This document shows positions 46,222 through 56,437 of a DNA stretch of 64,000 nt, piece by piece. How positions within the stretch are numbered: the first letter of the stretch is position 1; the number at the start of each line of letters is the position of its first letter. Under the pieces are notes generated by a model that was given only the letters and a program-made list of their open reading frames with translations, had not been told where the DNA came from and made no database searches. Source of the DNA: Caballeronia sp. LZ062 (lineage in GTDB: Bacteria; Pseudomonadota; Gammaproteobacteria; Burkholderiales; Burkholderiaceae); assembly GCF_031450785.1 (NCBI RefSeq), contig NZ_JARTWB010000002.1, positions 682,001 to 746,000 of the forward strand. Reading direction: 5' to 3'. The translations under genes were made by a program, and so were the position numbers.

Positions 46222-47169
46222 TCACACCGTCGCGCGGGCTTTCGCGGCGGGTTGTTCGGACGCTCGCATGACGGTCCAGTAGACGACCTTGAGTTCGCCG
46301 TCGTAGGTTTCGACAAGCGCGGAAAGACTCTCTACCCAGTCGCCGTCGTTGCAGTACAGGATGCCGTCGATGTCGCGAATCTCGGCCTTGTGAATGTGCC
46401 CGCACACGACGCCGTCGCAGCCGCGGCGGCGCGCTTCATCGGTCATCACGCGTTCGAACTGGGAGATGAAATTGACCGCGTTCTTGACCTGATGCTTCAG
46501 GTACTGCGAGAGCGACCAGTAATTGAAACCGAGCTTCGTGCGCACGCGATTGAACCAGCGGTTGAGCAGCAGGATCGCGGTGTACGCGGTGTCGCCGAGA
46601 TAGGCGAGCCACTTGGCGTGCTGAATGACGCCGTCGAAAAGATCGCCGTGGACGATCCACAGGCGCTTGCCCGCGAGCGTCGTATGGAACGCTTCTCCGC
46701 GTACGTGGATGTCGCCGAACGCGAGGTCGCAGAACTGGCGCGCGGCTTCGTCGTGATTGCCGGGGATATAGACGACCTGCGTGCCTTTGCGCGCCTTGCG
46801 CAGGATTTTCTGCACGACGTCGTTGTGCGCCTGCGGCCAGAACCAGCCTTTGCGAAGCTGCCATCCGTCGATGATGTCGCCGACGAGATACAAGTATTCC
46901 GATTCGTGATGCCGCAGGAAGTCGAGCAGATAGGCGGCCTGACAGCCGCCTGAGCCTAAGTGGATATCCGAGAGCCAGATCGTGCGATAACGATGCGTTC
47001 CGTCCGCCGATTCGCCATCGGCGGCAGGCGCCCCGGCCTCAGGCGCATCGGGCGACTCCGGCACGAGCGCTGATGGATCGACGCGCACGCCGGAACTGCG
47101 CGAGCGGTAAGCGGTGGAAGCGTCGAATGCCGGCGTGACTGTCGGGTGGAGGGCCATTGGCTCGCGCAT
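46222..47169 (-). CDS. PlcP-like metallophosphoesterase (phospholipase C candidate)
   Basis: A 315-aa calcineurin-like phosphoesterase of COG2908, often annotated as UDP-2,3-diacylglucosamine pyrophosphatase. Metal-site motifs are all intact: LSDIHLG, VGDIIDGW, PGNHDE, VHGDLFD and CGHIHKAE. The sequence GCQAAYLLDFLRHHESEYLY and KGWFWPQAHNDVVQK agrees better with rhizobial PlcP, a phospholipase C that frees diacylglycerol from phospholipids during phosphate starvation, than with LpxH. The first ~60 residues are a disordered leader; an ATG at 47157 is the alternative start. A PHO-box-like site lies just upstream. Confidence 0.82.
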   Translation of the reverse strand: MREPMALHPTVTPAFDASTAYRSRSSGVRVDPSALVPESPDAPEAGAPAADGESADGTHRYRTIWLSDIHLGSGGCQAAYLLDFLRHHESEYLYLVGDIIDGWQLRKGWFWPQAHNDVVQKILRKARKGTQVVYIPGNHDEAARQFCDLAFGDIHVRGEAFHTTLAGKRLWIVHGDLFDGVIQHAKWLAYLGDTAYTAILLLNRWFNRVRTKLGFNYWSLSQYLKHQVKNAVNFISQFERVMTDEARRRGCDGVVCGHIHKAEIRDIDGILYCNDGDWVESLSALVETYDGELKVVYWTVMRASEQPAAKARATV

Positions 47170-47202
47170 CGAGTTTTGGTATGCGCATTACGCCGTGCGG
47201 CT

Positions 47203-47220
47203 GTGACCGAGCCGTGACAG
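47203..47220 (-). promoter_or_regulatory. Putative PHO box upstream of the plcP-like gene
   Basis: On the minus strand CTGTCACGGCTCGGTCAC contains two half-sites, CTGTCAC and CGGTCAC, at the exact 11-base period of PhoB sites (consensus CTGTCAT-N4-CTGTCAT; 11 of 14 positions agree). It is 34 bp from the first in-frame ATG. The expected -10 region 12 bases on (TAATGC) is weak, which is common for activator-dependent promoters. Confidence 0.62.
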
Positions 47221-47264
47221 TCACGAGAAGTTCTTATTACGCGGGAAGCGGGGCAGGGAATGAC

Positions 47265-47768
47265 TTACGCAGCGACGATGCGGGTGCCGGCGAGGCGGTC
47301 GTGCAGGAACTGGCGGGCCGGATCGAGCCAGACAGCCGCCGCCCACAGCGCGATCCAGACGGCAAGCACGATCAGCGTCTGCGGCACCGCCAGCGAAAGG
47401 AGCGGGTGCAGCGCGAGCGGCGGCAGGAACCACAGCCACGCGAGCGCGTAGCGCGCGAGCGCCCGGCCGACGGTGAGCGGCTCACCGCGCGCATCGACGA
47501 CTTTCAGGCGCCAGGTTTTCATCGGCAGCGTCTGGCCGCCGTGCGTCCAGAACCACACGAAATATGCCGCCAGCACGAGACCGATCCACGACATCAGCCA
47601 GTCGTGATGCGTGAGGCCGTTGCGTTGCTGCGTGAGCGTGCTGAAGAGATATCCGGCGATGAACACGACGCCGAACAGGATGACGCCTTCGTAGACCATC
47701 GCGAAGAGACGCCGGCGCAGGCTCGGCGCGGAGAGCGGCGGGAGGGTCGCGGCGGCGGAGACGCTCAT
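47265..47768 (-). CDS. RDD-family membrane protein
   Basis: A 167-aa membrane protein with three to four hydrophobic helices. The RDD-domain features are RRRLFAMVYEGVILFGV with the family Arg, GGQTLPMKTWRLKVVDARGE and WLDPARQFLHDRLAGTRIV with the terminal D. Function is uncertain; some relatives affect ion or polar-substrate transport. It is the last gene of the sigma factor-DUF3619-DUF3106-RDD operon, 7 bp after DUF3106. Confidence 0.88.
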   Translation of the reverse strand: MSVSAAATLPPLSAPSLRRRLFAMVYEGVILFGVVFIAGYLFSTLTQQRNGLTHHDWLMSWIGLVLAAYFVWFWTHGGQTLPMKTWRLKVVDARGEPLTVGRALARYALAWLWFLPPLALHPLLSLAVPQTLIVLAVWIALWAAAVWLDPARQFLHDRLAGTRIVAA

Positions 47769-47775
47769 CGCGGGA

Positions 47776-48528
47776 TCACGAACCGTTGTACATCGAAGGC
47801 GCCTGCTGCGGCGAAACGGGAATCGGCGTAGCCGGGACGATGCTCGCGGCGTTCGGCACGGCGGGCGGCATCGGCGCGCCGGAAGCCGGAGCGCCCGCGC
47901 CCGGTCCCGCTTCCGCGTGCGAAGCCGCGTGGCCCTGCTCGCGCGCCGCCACAAGACGGTTGATGTCCTTCACTTCGGCCTTGCCGGTCGGCGGCGCGCT
48001 GACCACGGTCGGGCGGCGGCTGCGCTCGCTCGCGGCGAGCTTTTTCTTCTGTTCTTCCGAGAGCTTCTGATACGCGTCCCAGGCCTTTTCCCGCTTGTCG
48101 GGCGGCACGAGCTTCGAGACCTGGTAGTTCTCCCGCGCGACCTTGCGCTGGTCGGGCGTCATGCGCACCCATTCCTCCATGCGCTGCTGCAGCCGCTTCT
48201 GTGCGTCCGGCGACATGCGGTGATAGCGCGAAGCGATCTTGAGCCACTTTTGCTTGCGCTCGTCGCTGAAGGAGTCCCACTGCGTGGCGAAAGGCGCGAG
48301 CGCGACGCGCTGTGCCTCCGTCAGGCGGCTCCACGAAAGCGGATTGTCAGTGACAAGCGCGGCGAGCGGCGACAGCGACGCATCTGTGCCCGCGCTCGCG
48401 CCGCTGGGCGCGGCGGCGGACACGGACGCCGTGGAGGACGAATAGAAGCGCGGGTAAGTAGCGGCGAACGCGACCAGACCCGCAATCGCGCAGCCGAAGA
48501 CAATCGCGAGACCGCGCTTGTAACTCAC
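47776..48528 (-). CDS. DUF3106-family protein
   Basis: A 250-aa protein with one N-terminal hydrophobic segment (residues ~5-24) that acts as signal anchor or signal peptide. The DUF3106 core follows as three similar helical blocks: LSWSRLTEAQRVALAPFATQWDSFSDERKQKW, cited by position 64-95, then HRMSPDAQKRLQQRMEEW and MTPDQRKVARENY. The proline/alanine-rich C-terminal ~70 residues are likely disordered. The GTG start follows a GGGGG tract. Probably periplasmic; function unknown, but the family recurs next to this sigma factor. Confidence 0.87.
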   Translation of the reverse strand: MSYKRGLAIVFGCAIAGLVAFAATYPRFYSSSTASVSAAAPSGASAGTDASLSPLAALVTDNPLSWSRLTEAQRVALAPFATQWDSFSDERKQKWLKIASRYHRMSPDAQKRLQQRMEEWVRMTPDQRKVARENYQVSKLVPPDKREKAWDAYQKLSEEQKKKLAASERSRRPTVVSAPPTGKAEVKDINRLVAAREQGHAASHAEAGPGAGAPASGAPMPPAVPNAASIVPATPIPVSPQQAPSMYNGS

Positions 48529-48556
48529 CCGAAAATTCCCCCGCTCGGTTCGATAC

Positions 48557-49009
48557 TTAGTGATTGCGCGTCAGATACGCGTTGAAGCCGTGATCGAGAT
48601 AGGCGTCGAGCGGCAGGCTGTCGCTCATCATTGCTGCGTCGATATCGGCGAGTTCGGCCTTGCGCTGCTGGTCTTCCCAATACGCGATGCCCGCGAGCGC
48701 CACGGCGAGCGCGAACACCGGCCCCGCGAGGCCGAAGCCGCCCAGGCGCGCGAACAGGCTCTTGCGGCCGTGCGCGTCGCCGGAACCGCCGGCCGAGAGC
48801 GCGGCGCCCGCGCCGGCCAGAACCGGCGCGAAGACAGGCGCGGCGGCGGCGACGGCTACTTTCTCGGGCTTCTTGCGCGCAATCGCGGCGCGGCGCGCCT
48901 GGGCGAGCCGGTCCACCGCGGCGGCCGGAATGGCCGACGTGCTTTCGTCGAGCGCGCGAACGACCTTCAGCGCGAACTCGTTTTCCTTCGTTTCAAGAGC
49001 GGAACTCAT
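48557..49009 (-). CDS. DUF3619-family protein, possible anti-sigma factor
   Basis: A 150-aa single-pass membrane protein. The cytoplasmic N-terminus (~1-85) is helical and includes KVVRALDESTSAIPAAAVDRL; one transmembrane helix lies at ~95-112 (GPVFALAVALAGIAYW); a short acidic tail follows. It starts inside the stop codon of the sigma factor gene (ATGA). That topology and coupling are what one expects of an anti-sigma factor, but no zinc-binding or other anti-sigma motif is visible. Confidence 0.82.
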   Translation of the reverse strand: MSSALETKENEFALKVVRALDESTSAIPAAAVDRLAQARRAAIARKKPEKVAVAAAAPVFAPVLAGAGAALSAGGSGDAHGRKSLFARLGGFGLAGPVFALAVALAGIAYWEDQQRKAELADIDAAMMSDSLPLDAYLDHGFNAYLTRNH

Positions 49010-49569
49010 AGCGTGATCCCTTTGGCTTTCAGGGCTTGCGCGAGAGCGTGCGTGGCGCGAGAACAGTGCGTCTTCACGCTGCCCTCGGAGCAGCCCATCG
49101 CGGCGGCCGTCTCTGCGACATCCATATCTTCCCAGTAACGCATGAGAAAAGCTTCTCGTTGACGCGCCGGTAATTTCTGGATTTCCGCGTCGATCAGGTT
49201 CAGCACCTGTTCGCGCGCGAGGCGGCTCTCGCTGCTTTCGCTGCAGGTTGCGCCGTCCTCGGATTCGAAGGTTTCGAGCGGGTCGAACTCGTCGTCGTCT
49301 GCGCTGCCGAACGAGGAGAACAGGCTGATCCAGGTATTGCGTACTTTCTGGCGGCGAAAGTAATCGTGCGTCGCATTCTGGAGGATACGCTGGAACAAAA
49401 GCGGAAGCTCGGGCGACGGCTTGTCGCCGTACTTCTCCGCGAGCTTGATCATGGCGTCCTGGACGATGTCGAGCGCCGCGTCGTCGTCGCGGACGGTGTA
49501 CACGGTCTGCTTGAACGCGCGTCTTTCGACGCCCGCCAGAAAATCGGCGAGTTCCTTGTCTGATGCCAT
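49006..49569 (-). CDS. ECF-type RNA polymerase sigma factor
   Basis: A 187-aa sigma-70-family protein with region 2 (~10-80; DDAALDIVQDAMIKLAEKY, LPLLFQRILQNATHDYFRRQ) and region 4 (~125-180; LPARQREAFLMRYWEDMDVAETAAAMGCSEG, cited by position 133-163). Region 3 is missing, which defines ECF sigma factors. It heads the four-gene DUF3619-DUF3106-RDD operon and likely activates it. The signal is unknown. Confidence 0.92.
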   Translation of the reverse strand: MASDKELADFLAGVERRAFKQTVYTVRDDDAALDIVQDAMIKLAEKYGDKPSPELPLLFQRILQNATHDYFRRQKVRNTWISLFSSFGSADDDEFDPLETFESEDGATCSESSESRLAREQVLNLIDAEIQKLPARQREAFLMRYWEDMDVAETAAAMGCSEGSVKTHCSRATHALAQALKAKGITL

Positions 49570-49938
49570 CCGTTGGGGACCCGGCGCAACGAATTTGCGT
49601 CGAAAGAGATTGTGGAGTTCCAGGAAAACCTGCGGATGCTAGCAAATTTTCGCTGTCGCGGGAGCATCGGCAAACGATTTGTTGCTCGGCACCGCATAAG
49701 CGAAGCGCGGGACGAGCGCGCGAACGACGAATCCTCGAGCGCGCCGGGGAAGTTTTTGCTTGACCGTCGACGCGAAACCGGGCTATCTTCCTCGACTCGC
49801 ATCATAAAGTGAATTGTCTGCTTTGAGGCGAGCCCAAGAAGTTCGCCTGTCAAACCAAGACGCGCCGCTTGAACCCGAGCCACAAGCCCGGCAGAGAGCA
49901 CCCGATCAATTTTTTGCCGAAAATTCGAAAGGTGATGA
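49570..49938. other. Intergenic region between the sigma factor gene and ilvI
   Basis: 369 bp with divergent promoters and no supportable gene. The ilv leader after the promoter below is ~140 bases; I saw no leader peptide rich in Val, Leu or Ile codons. Confidence 0.55.
49760..49789 (+). promoter_or_regulatory. Putative ilv operon promoter
   Basis: TTGACC (49760-49765) and TATCTT (49784-49789) are 18 bp apart. It is the best sigma-70 match in the region, about 150 bases before ilvI. Confidence 0.6.
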
Positions 49939-51702
49939 ATGAACATGCCTAGCGCGGAATTCTCCACGTCGGATACCACTCCCTCTCACGAAGCCGATTC
50001 GATCGGCGCGACGGTGCTGATGCGCGCGCTCGCCGACGAAAACGTCGAGTTCGTGTGGGGCTATCCCGGCGGCTCGGTACTCTACATCTACGACGAGCTG
50101 TACAAGCAGGACCAGATTCAGCACATTCTCGTGCGCCACGAGCAGGCCGCCGTGCACGCCGCCGACGCGTATTCGCGCTCGACCGGCAAAGTGGGCGTGT
50201 GCCTTGTGACTTCCGGCCCGGGCGTCACGAATGCCGTCACCGGCATTGCCACGGCCTACATGGATTCGATTCCGCTCGTCGTCATCAGCGGGCAGGTGCC
50301 CACTGCGGCCATCGGCCTCGACGCGTTCCAGGAATGCGACACCGTCGGCATCACGCGGCCCTGCGTCAAGCACAACTTCCTCGTGAAGGACGTGCGCGAT
50401 CTCGCCGCTACCGTCAAGAAAGCCTTCTACATCGCGCGCACGGGGCGTCCCGGCCCGGTGCTGATCGACATTCCGAAAGACGTGTCGAAAGCCCCGTGCC
50501 GCTACGAGCCGGTCAAGAGCGTGTCGCTGCGCTCGTACAACCCGGTCACGAAGGGCCACTCCGGCCAGATCCGCAAGGCGGTGCAACTGCTCTTGTCGGC
50601 GAAGCGCCCGTACATCTACACCGGCGGCGGCATCATTCTGGCGGACGCATCGCGCGAACTGAACCAGTTCGCCGACCTGCTCGGCTATCCCGTCACGAAC
50701 ACGCTGATGGGCCTCGGCGGCTATCGCGCGAGTGACAAGAAGTTCCTCGGCATGCTCGGCATGCACGGCACGTACGAAGCCAACATGGCCATGCAGCACT
50801 GCGACGTGCTGATCGCCATCGGCGCGCGATTCGACGACCGCGTGATCGGCGACCCGAAGCACTTCGCTTCGTCGCCGCGCAAGATCATTCATATCGACGT
50901 CGATCCGTCGTCCATCTCGAAGCGCGTGAAGGTCGATATCCCGATCGTCGGCGACGTGAAGGAAGTCCTGAAGGAGCTGATCGAACAGCTTCAGCACGCG
51001 GAGCACGGCCCGGACACGGCCGCGCTCAAGTCGTGGTGGGACCAGATCGAAGGCTGGCGCTCGAAAGACTGCCTCGCCTACGACCGCAAGAGCGAGATCA
51101 TCAAGCCGCAATACGTCGTCGAGAAGCTCGCGGAGCTGACGGACGGCAACGCCTTCGTGTGTTCGGATGTCGGCCAGCATCAGATGTGGGCGGCGCAGTT
51201 CTATCCGTTCAACAAGCCGCGCCGCTGGATAAACTCGGGCGGCCTCGGCACGATGGGCTTCGGCCTGCCCGCCGCGATGGGCGTCAAGATGGCTTATCCC
51301 GACGAGGACGTGGTCTGCATCACGGGCGAAGGCTCCATCCAAATGTGCATTCAGGAGCTCTCGACCTGCAAGCAGTACAACACGCCGGTCAAGATCATCT
51401 CGCTCAACAACCGCTATCTCGGCATGGTTCGCCAGTGGCAGCAGATCGAGTACAAAAAGCGCTATTCCAGTTCCTACATGGACGCGCTGCCCGACTTCGT
51501 GAAGCTCGCCGAAGCGTACGGCCACGTCGGCATTCGCGTCGAAAAGACCGCGGACGTCGAACCGGCGCTCAAGGAAGCGCTGCGTCTGAAAGATCGCACC
51601 GTGTTTCTCGACTTCCAGACCGATCCGACCGAAAACGTATTCCCGATGGTGCAGGCAGGCAAAGGCATCACGGAAATGCTGCTCGGCTCTGAGGATCTCT
51701 AA
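49939..51702 (+). CDS. ilvI: Acetolactate synthase catalytic subunit
   Basis: The 587-aa ThDP-, FAD- and magnesium-dependent enzyme makes acetolactate or acetohydroxybutyrate, the first common step to Val, Leu and Ile. Glu68 in RHEQAAVHAADAY activates ThDP; the diphosphate-binding motif reads GEGSIQMCIQELST, ending in NNRYLGMVRQW. GEG in place of GDG is, to my knowledge, usual in beta-proteobacteria. It heads the ilvI-ilvH-ilvC-psd-pssA run. Confidence 0.96.
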   Translation: MNMPSAEFSTSDTTPSHEADSIGATVLMRALADENVEFVWGYPGGSVLYIYDELYKQDQIQHILVRHEQAAVHAADAYSRSTGKVGVCLVTSGPGVTNAVTGIATAYMDSIPLVVISGQVPTAAIGLDAFQECDTVGITRPCVKHNFLVKDVRDLAATVKKAFYIARTGRPGPVLIDIPKDVSKAPCRYEPVKSVSLRSYNPVTKGHSGQIRKAVQLLLSAKRPYIYTGGGIILADASRELNQFADLLGYPVTNTLMGLGGYRASDKKFLGMLGMHGTYEANMAMQHCDVLIAIGARFDDRVIGDPKHFASSPRKIIHIDVDPSSISKRVKVDIPIVGDVKEVLKELIEQLQHAEHGPDTAALKSWWDQIEGWRSKDCLAYDRKSEIIKPQYVVEKLAELTDGNAFVCSDVGQHQMWAAQFYPFNKPRRWINSGGLGTMGFGLPAAMGVKMAYPDEDVVCITGEGSIQMCIQELSTCKQYNTPVKIISLNNRYLGMVRQWQQIEYKKRYSSSYMDALPDFVKLAEAYGHVGIRVEKTADVEPALKEALRLKDRTVFLDFQTDPTENVFPMVQAGKGITEMLLGSEDL

Positions 51703-53388
<1,686 letters not shown>

Positions 53389-53493
53389 GTTTTTCGCGCG
53401 TCACGGTTCTTGCTGTCACGAAAGCCGCCCGAAGCCGCTGTGCCGAGGGCGGCTTTTGCTATCCTACGGGTTTTAAAAACACAGACATCGTTC

Positions 53494-54138
53494 ATGAACT
53501 ATCCCCATCCGATCATTGCCCGCGAAGGCTGGCCGTTCATCGCCATCGCGGCCGTCGTTGCCATTCTCGTGCAGGCGATCGGCGGCTTCGGCTTCGCCTG
53601 GATCTTCTGGCTGATCGTGATTTTCGTCGTCCAGTTCTTCCGCGATCCGCCGCGCCCCATTCCCACGCAGGCCAATGCCGTGCTGTGTCCGGCGGACGGG
53701 CGCATTGTCGCGGTCGAAACCGCGCACGATCCGTACGCGGGCCGCGAGGCGCTGAAGATCAGCGTGTTCATGAACGTGTTCAATGTGCACTCGCAGCGTT
53801 CGCCTGTCGATGGCGCGATCACCAAGGTGCAGTACTTTCCGGGCGCGTATCTGAACGCGGCGGTCGACAAAGCGTCCACCGAGAACGAGCGCAACGCGAT
53901 CGTGCTGCAAACCGCGGGCGGTCATACGGTGACGTCCGTGCAGATCGCCGGACTCATCGCGCGACGCATTCTCTGCTACGTGCACGCCGGCGAGCCGCTC
54001 ACCCGCGGCCAACGTTACGGCTTTATCCGCTTCGGTTCGCGCGTCGACGTCTATCTGCCGGTGGGCAGCCGGCCGCGCGTGTCGATCGGCGAGAAGGTGT
54101 CCGCCTCGTCGACGATTCTCGCCGAGTTCGCGGAATAA
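53494..54138 (+). CDS. psd: Phosphatidylserine decarboxylase, short (type II) form
   Basis: A 214-aa membrane-associated enzyme that forms phosphatidylethanolamine. It is made as a proenzyme that cleaves itself at Gly-Ser in RFGSRVDV near residue 183, giving the pyruvoyl cofactor on the small chain. One or two N-terminal hydrophobic helices (~12-46) anchor it. [16 protein letters not shown] is the family signature. It is 105 bp after ilvC and 13 bp before pssA, its partner step. Confidence 0.94.
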   Translation: MNYPHPIIAREGWPFIAIAAVVAILVQAIGGFGFAWIFWLIVIFVVQFFRDPPRPIPTQANAVLCPADGRIVAVETAHDPYAGREALKISVFMNVFNVHSQRSPVDGAITKVQYFPGAYLNAAVDKASTENERNAIVLQTAGGHTVTSVQIAGLIARRILCYVHAGEPLTRGQRYGFIRFGSRVDVYLPVGSRPRVSIGEKVSASSTILAEFAE

Positions 54139-54151
54139 CGCGGGGGCGTCG

Positions 54152-55018
54152 ATGGCGGCATTCAAACCGCGCCGGAACCGCATGAACGGAACGCCGCCGC
54201 GCGCGTTCCGTCGCAACAAGGCGGCGCAGGACGTCGGCGCCGTGGAAACGCGGCGCGCCAAGCGGCAGCAATTCCTGAGAAAGCGCGGCATTTATCTGCT
54301 GCCGAATGCGTTCACCACGGCGGCGCTCTTCTGCGGATTCTTCGCCGTCGTTCAGGCGATGAACGTGCGCTTCGAGATCGCGGCCATCGCCATTTTCGTC
54401 GCGATGGTGCTCGACGGCATGGACGGCCGCGTCGCGCGCATGACGCATACGCAGAGCGCCTTCGGCGAGCAGTTCGACAGCCTTTCGGACATGGTGTCGT
54501 TCGGCGTCGCGCCGGCGCTTGTCATGTACGAATGGGTGCTGAAGGACCTCGGGCGCTGGGGCTGGCTCGCGGCGTTCGTGTACTGCTCGGGTGCAGCGTT
54601 GCGGCTCGCGCGCTTCAATACGAACGTCGGCGTGGTCGACAAGCGCTATTTCCAAGGCCTGCCGAGTCCGGCCGCGGCGGCGCTGATCGCCGGCTTCGTG
54701 TGGCTCGCGACCGACAATCGCGTGCCGCTCAAGCTCGTCTGGTTGCCGTGGGTCGCGTTCGCGCTGACCGTCTACGCGGGCGTCACGATGGTGTCGAACG
54801 CGCCGTTCTACAGCGGCAAGGCGCTGGACGTACGGTATCGCGTGCCGTTCGCGGGCGTGCTGCTGGTCGTGGTGGCGTTCGTGCTCGTTTCGTCCGATCC
54901 GCCCGTCATGCTGTTTTGCCTGTTCGTGCTGTACGGCTTCTCGGGCTACGTCTGGTGGGCGTACATGGCCATGCGTGGCAGACCGAATCCCGCGCGCAGC
55001 TCGCAACGGGATCACTAG
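54152..55018 (+). CDS. pssA: CDP-diacylglycerol-serine O-phosphatidyltransferase
   Basis: A 288-aa integral membrane enzyme that makes phosphatidylserine, the substrate of Psd. The CDP-alcohol phosphotransferase motif DGMDGRVAR...G...DSLSD is complete (~89-113). A basic ~45-residue N-terminal leader precedes about eight helices; an ATG eleven codons in is an alternative start. A strong terminator follows directly. In related Burkholderia I recall leuA next in this operon; it is not here. Confidence 0.95.
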   Translation: MAAFKPRRNRMNGTPPRAFRRNKAAQDVGAVETRRAKRQQFLRKRGIYLLPNAFTTAALFCGFFAVVQAMNVRFEIAAIAIFVAMVLDGMDGRVARMTHTQSAFGEQFDSLSDMVSFGVAPALVMYEWVLKDLGRWGWLAAFVYCSGAALRLARFNTNVGVVDKRYFQGLPSPAAAALIAGFVWLATDNRVPLKLVWLPWVAFALTVYAGVTMVSNAPFYSGKALDVRYRVPFAGVLLVVVAFVLVSSDPPVMLFCLFVLYGFSGYVWWAYMAMRGRPNPARSSQRDH

Positions 55019-55037
55019 CGCAGATCACTTTCGATGC

Positions 55038-55076
55038 AAAAAGGGCGACGGGTCGCGAAACCCGTCGCCCTTTTTT
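55038..55076 (+). terminator. Rho-independent terminator after pssA
   Basis: GGGCGACGGG (55043-55052) pairs with CCCGTCGCCC (55061-55070), followed by six Ts (55071-55076). A-rich sequence on the other side lets it serve the convergent glycine-zipper gene as well. Confidence 0.94.
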
Positions 55077-55094
55077 ACGTGAGGCAGTCGCTCG

Positions 55095-55799
55095 TTACCC
55101 TGCGTCGACCAGTGTGCCGTTATGCACGCGCACATGCTGGCCCTGCGCGAACGGCGGCTGCTGATGATAGGTGAAGTAGCGCGTCTTGCCGTTTTCCATC
55201 CGCACGCGCACGGAATAGTCGGTTTCGCTGCGCAGGTGCTTTTCGACCGAATTGCCAGCCAGCCCGCCGCCGAGCGCGCCGAGCAGCGTCATGGCGGTGC
55301 GGCCGCCGCCGCGTCCGAACTGATTACCGACGACGCCGCCTGCCACCGCGCCGCCGACCGCGCCGATGCCCGTTCCGTGCCCTTCGCGGCGCACGGCGGA
55401 GACGGCTTCGACCGTGCCGCACGTCGAGCAATACGCCGGGTGTTGCGGCTGCTGCTGTGCGTATGATGGTTGCGCGGGCGCTTGCTGTACCGGCTGAGTC
55501 GCGGCTTGCGCGGGCGCAACAGAGGGAGCGGGAGCGGGCGCGGGCTGCGCGGCCATCGGCTGGGCTGCGGGCGGCGCGGCGGGCGCAACCACGGGCTGCT
55601 GCTGCGCGACCGCTGCCGTTTGCGTCTGCGGATTTTGCGCCGAATTGCTATGCGCGCCCGGGAAAATCCCGGTAAGGGCGGCCGTCGCCGCGAGGCTCGC
55701 GACGATGACCGCGCCCGCAGCCGTCGCGACCAGCGGATGCAGGCGGCGCGGCTCGCCGGTGCCGGGCGTGGGCGTGATGTTGTTGGTCCCGTTGTCCAT
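55095..55799 (-). CDS. Glycine-zipper 2TM-domain protein
   Basis: A 234-aa protein with one hydrophobic segment at ~24-46 (ATAAGAVIVASLAATAAL), a long Pro/Ala/Gln-rich linker (~60-125) and a glycine-zipper 2TM domain (~150-185; GIGAVGGAVAGGVVGNQFG and LLGALGGGLAGNSVEKH), as in SlyB/Rickettsia 17-kDa-type envelope proteins. A CSTCG pair precedes the zipper. GGAGG lies six bases before the ATG at 55799. Probably anchored in the inner membrane with a periplasmic domain; function unknown. Confidence 0.87.
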   Translation of the reverse strand: MDNGTNNITPTPGTGEPRRLHPLVATAAGAVIVASLAATAALTGIFPGAHSNSAQNPQTQTAAVAQQQPVVAPAAPPAAQPMAAQPAPAPAPSVAPAQAATQPVQQAPAQPSYAQQQPQHPAYCSTCGTVEAVSAVRREGHGTGIGAVGGAVAGGVVGNQFGRGGGRTAMTLLGALGGGLAGNSVEKHLRSETDYSVRVRMENGKTRYFTYHQQPPFAQGQHVRVHNGTLVDAG

Positions 55800-56437
55800 T
55801 TCTGACCTCCGTTCGAGGCGAAGTGCCGATAGCGTCAATTCTGGCGCAGATGGCGCGTCGGCGCTTTTTCAGGTTGTAACTGCGTCTTTCTTAGTCAGAA
55901 GCACGTTGGATGCCAGGCGTGATGGGCAAAAAAGGTTCTTCGTGGATTGCGGGGAGAGGCCGTATGCGGCCCTGGACTGCCTTCGACCCAGTGCGAAAGC
56001 TATGACTGGTCGAAAATCGGAGCGGACCATCGCGCGGCGTCTCGGCGGCCATGTTGTCGGTCTTTGTCGACATTGGAGCGAGCCCAGTTGTAAATCGGCA
56101 ACAGAGCGGCGGAGGCTTCGATCAGGCGAACGACGGCTTCGTGCATCGACGAATAAACGCGCCCGAGCCGCTGCGGTCTGTCGGCGTGAGAAGATTTGGA
56201 TACTGCTCCCGGGAGGCAGTCCCGTGTGTTAGCGCTTACTTGAAACTTGCACACCGGCGGAGAAAATTCAATCGGCGTTGACAGCGAGTTTTGGATGAAG
56301 CCTATCGAAGTGGGCGGGGTCTTGGGGAGCCCCAGCAACCCATGAAATGCACGCTGCCCTTTAGAATGAAGAAGCATATCGTGCCCTAGAGTAAACTACT
56401 CATCACGAAAACGAACAATATGCGAGGGGTATAAGAG
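55800..56437. other. Gene-free stretch upstream of the RloC-like gene
   Basis: 638 bp in which I can support no gene; open frames here have atypical composition and no family resemblance. GC falls from left to right toward the low-GC RloC-like gene, so the left border of the acquired segment probably lies here. No integrase, tRNA or clear direct repeat was found. Confidence 0.5.

Noticed and set aside
46222..47169. LpxH (lipid A pathway) as the main call
   Set aside because: Sequence segments fit PlcP-type enzymes better, and the adjacent glycosyltransferase, DAG kinase and PHO box point to lipid remodelling; LpxH remains the alternative.
55645..56377. Several overlapping open frames between the glycine-zipper and RloC-like genes
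   Set aside because: No recognisable domain, no good start context and composition unlike coding sequence on either strand.
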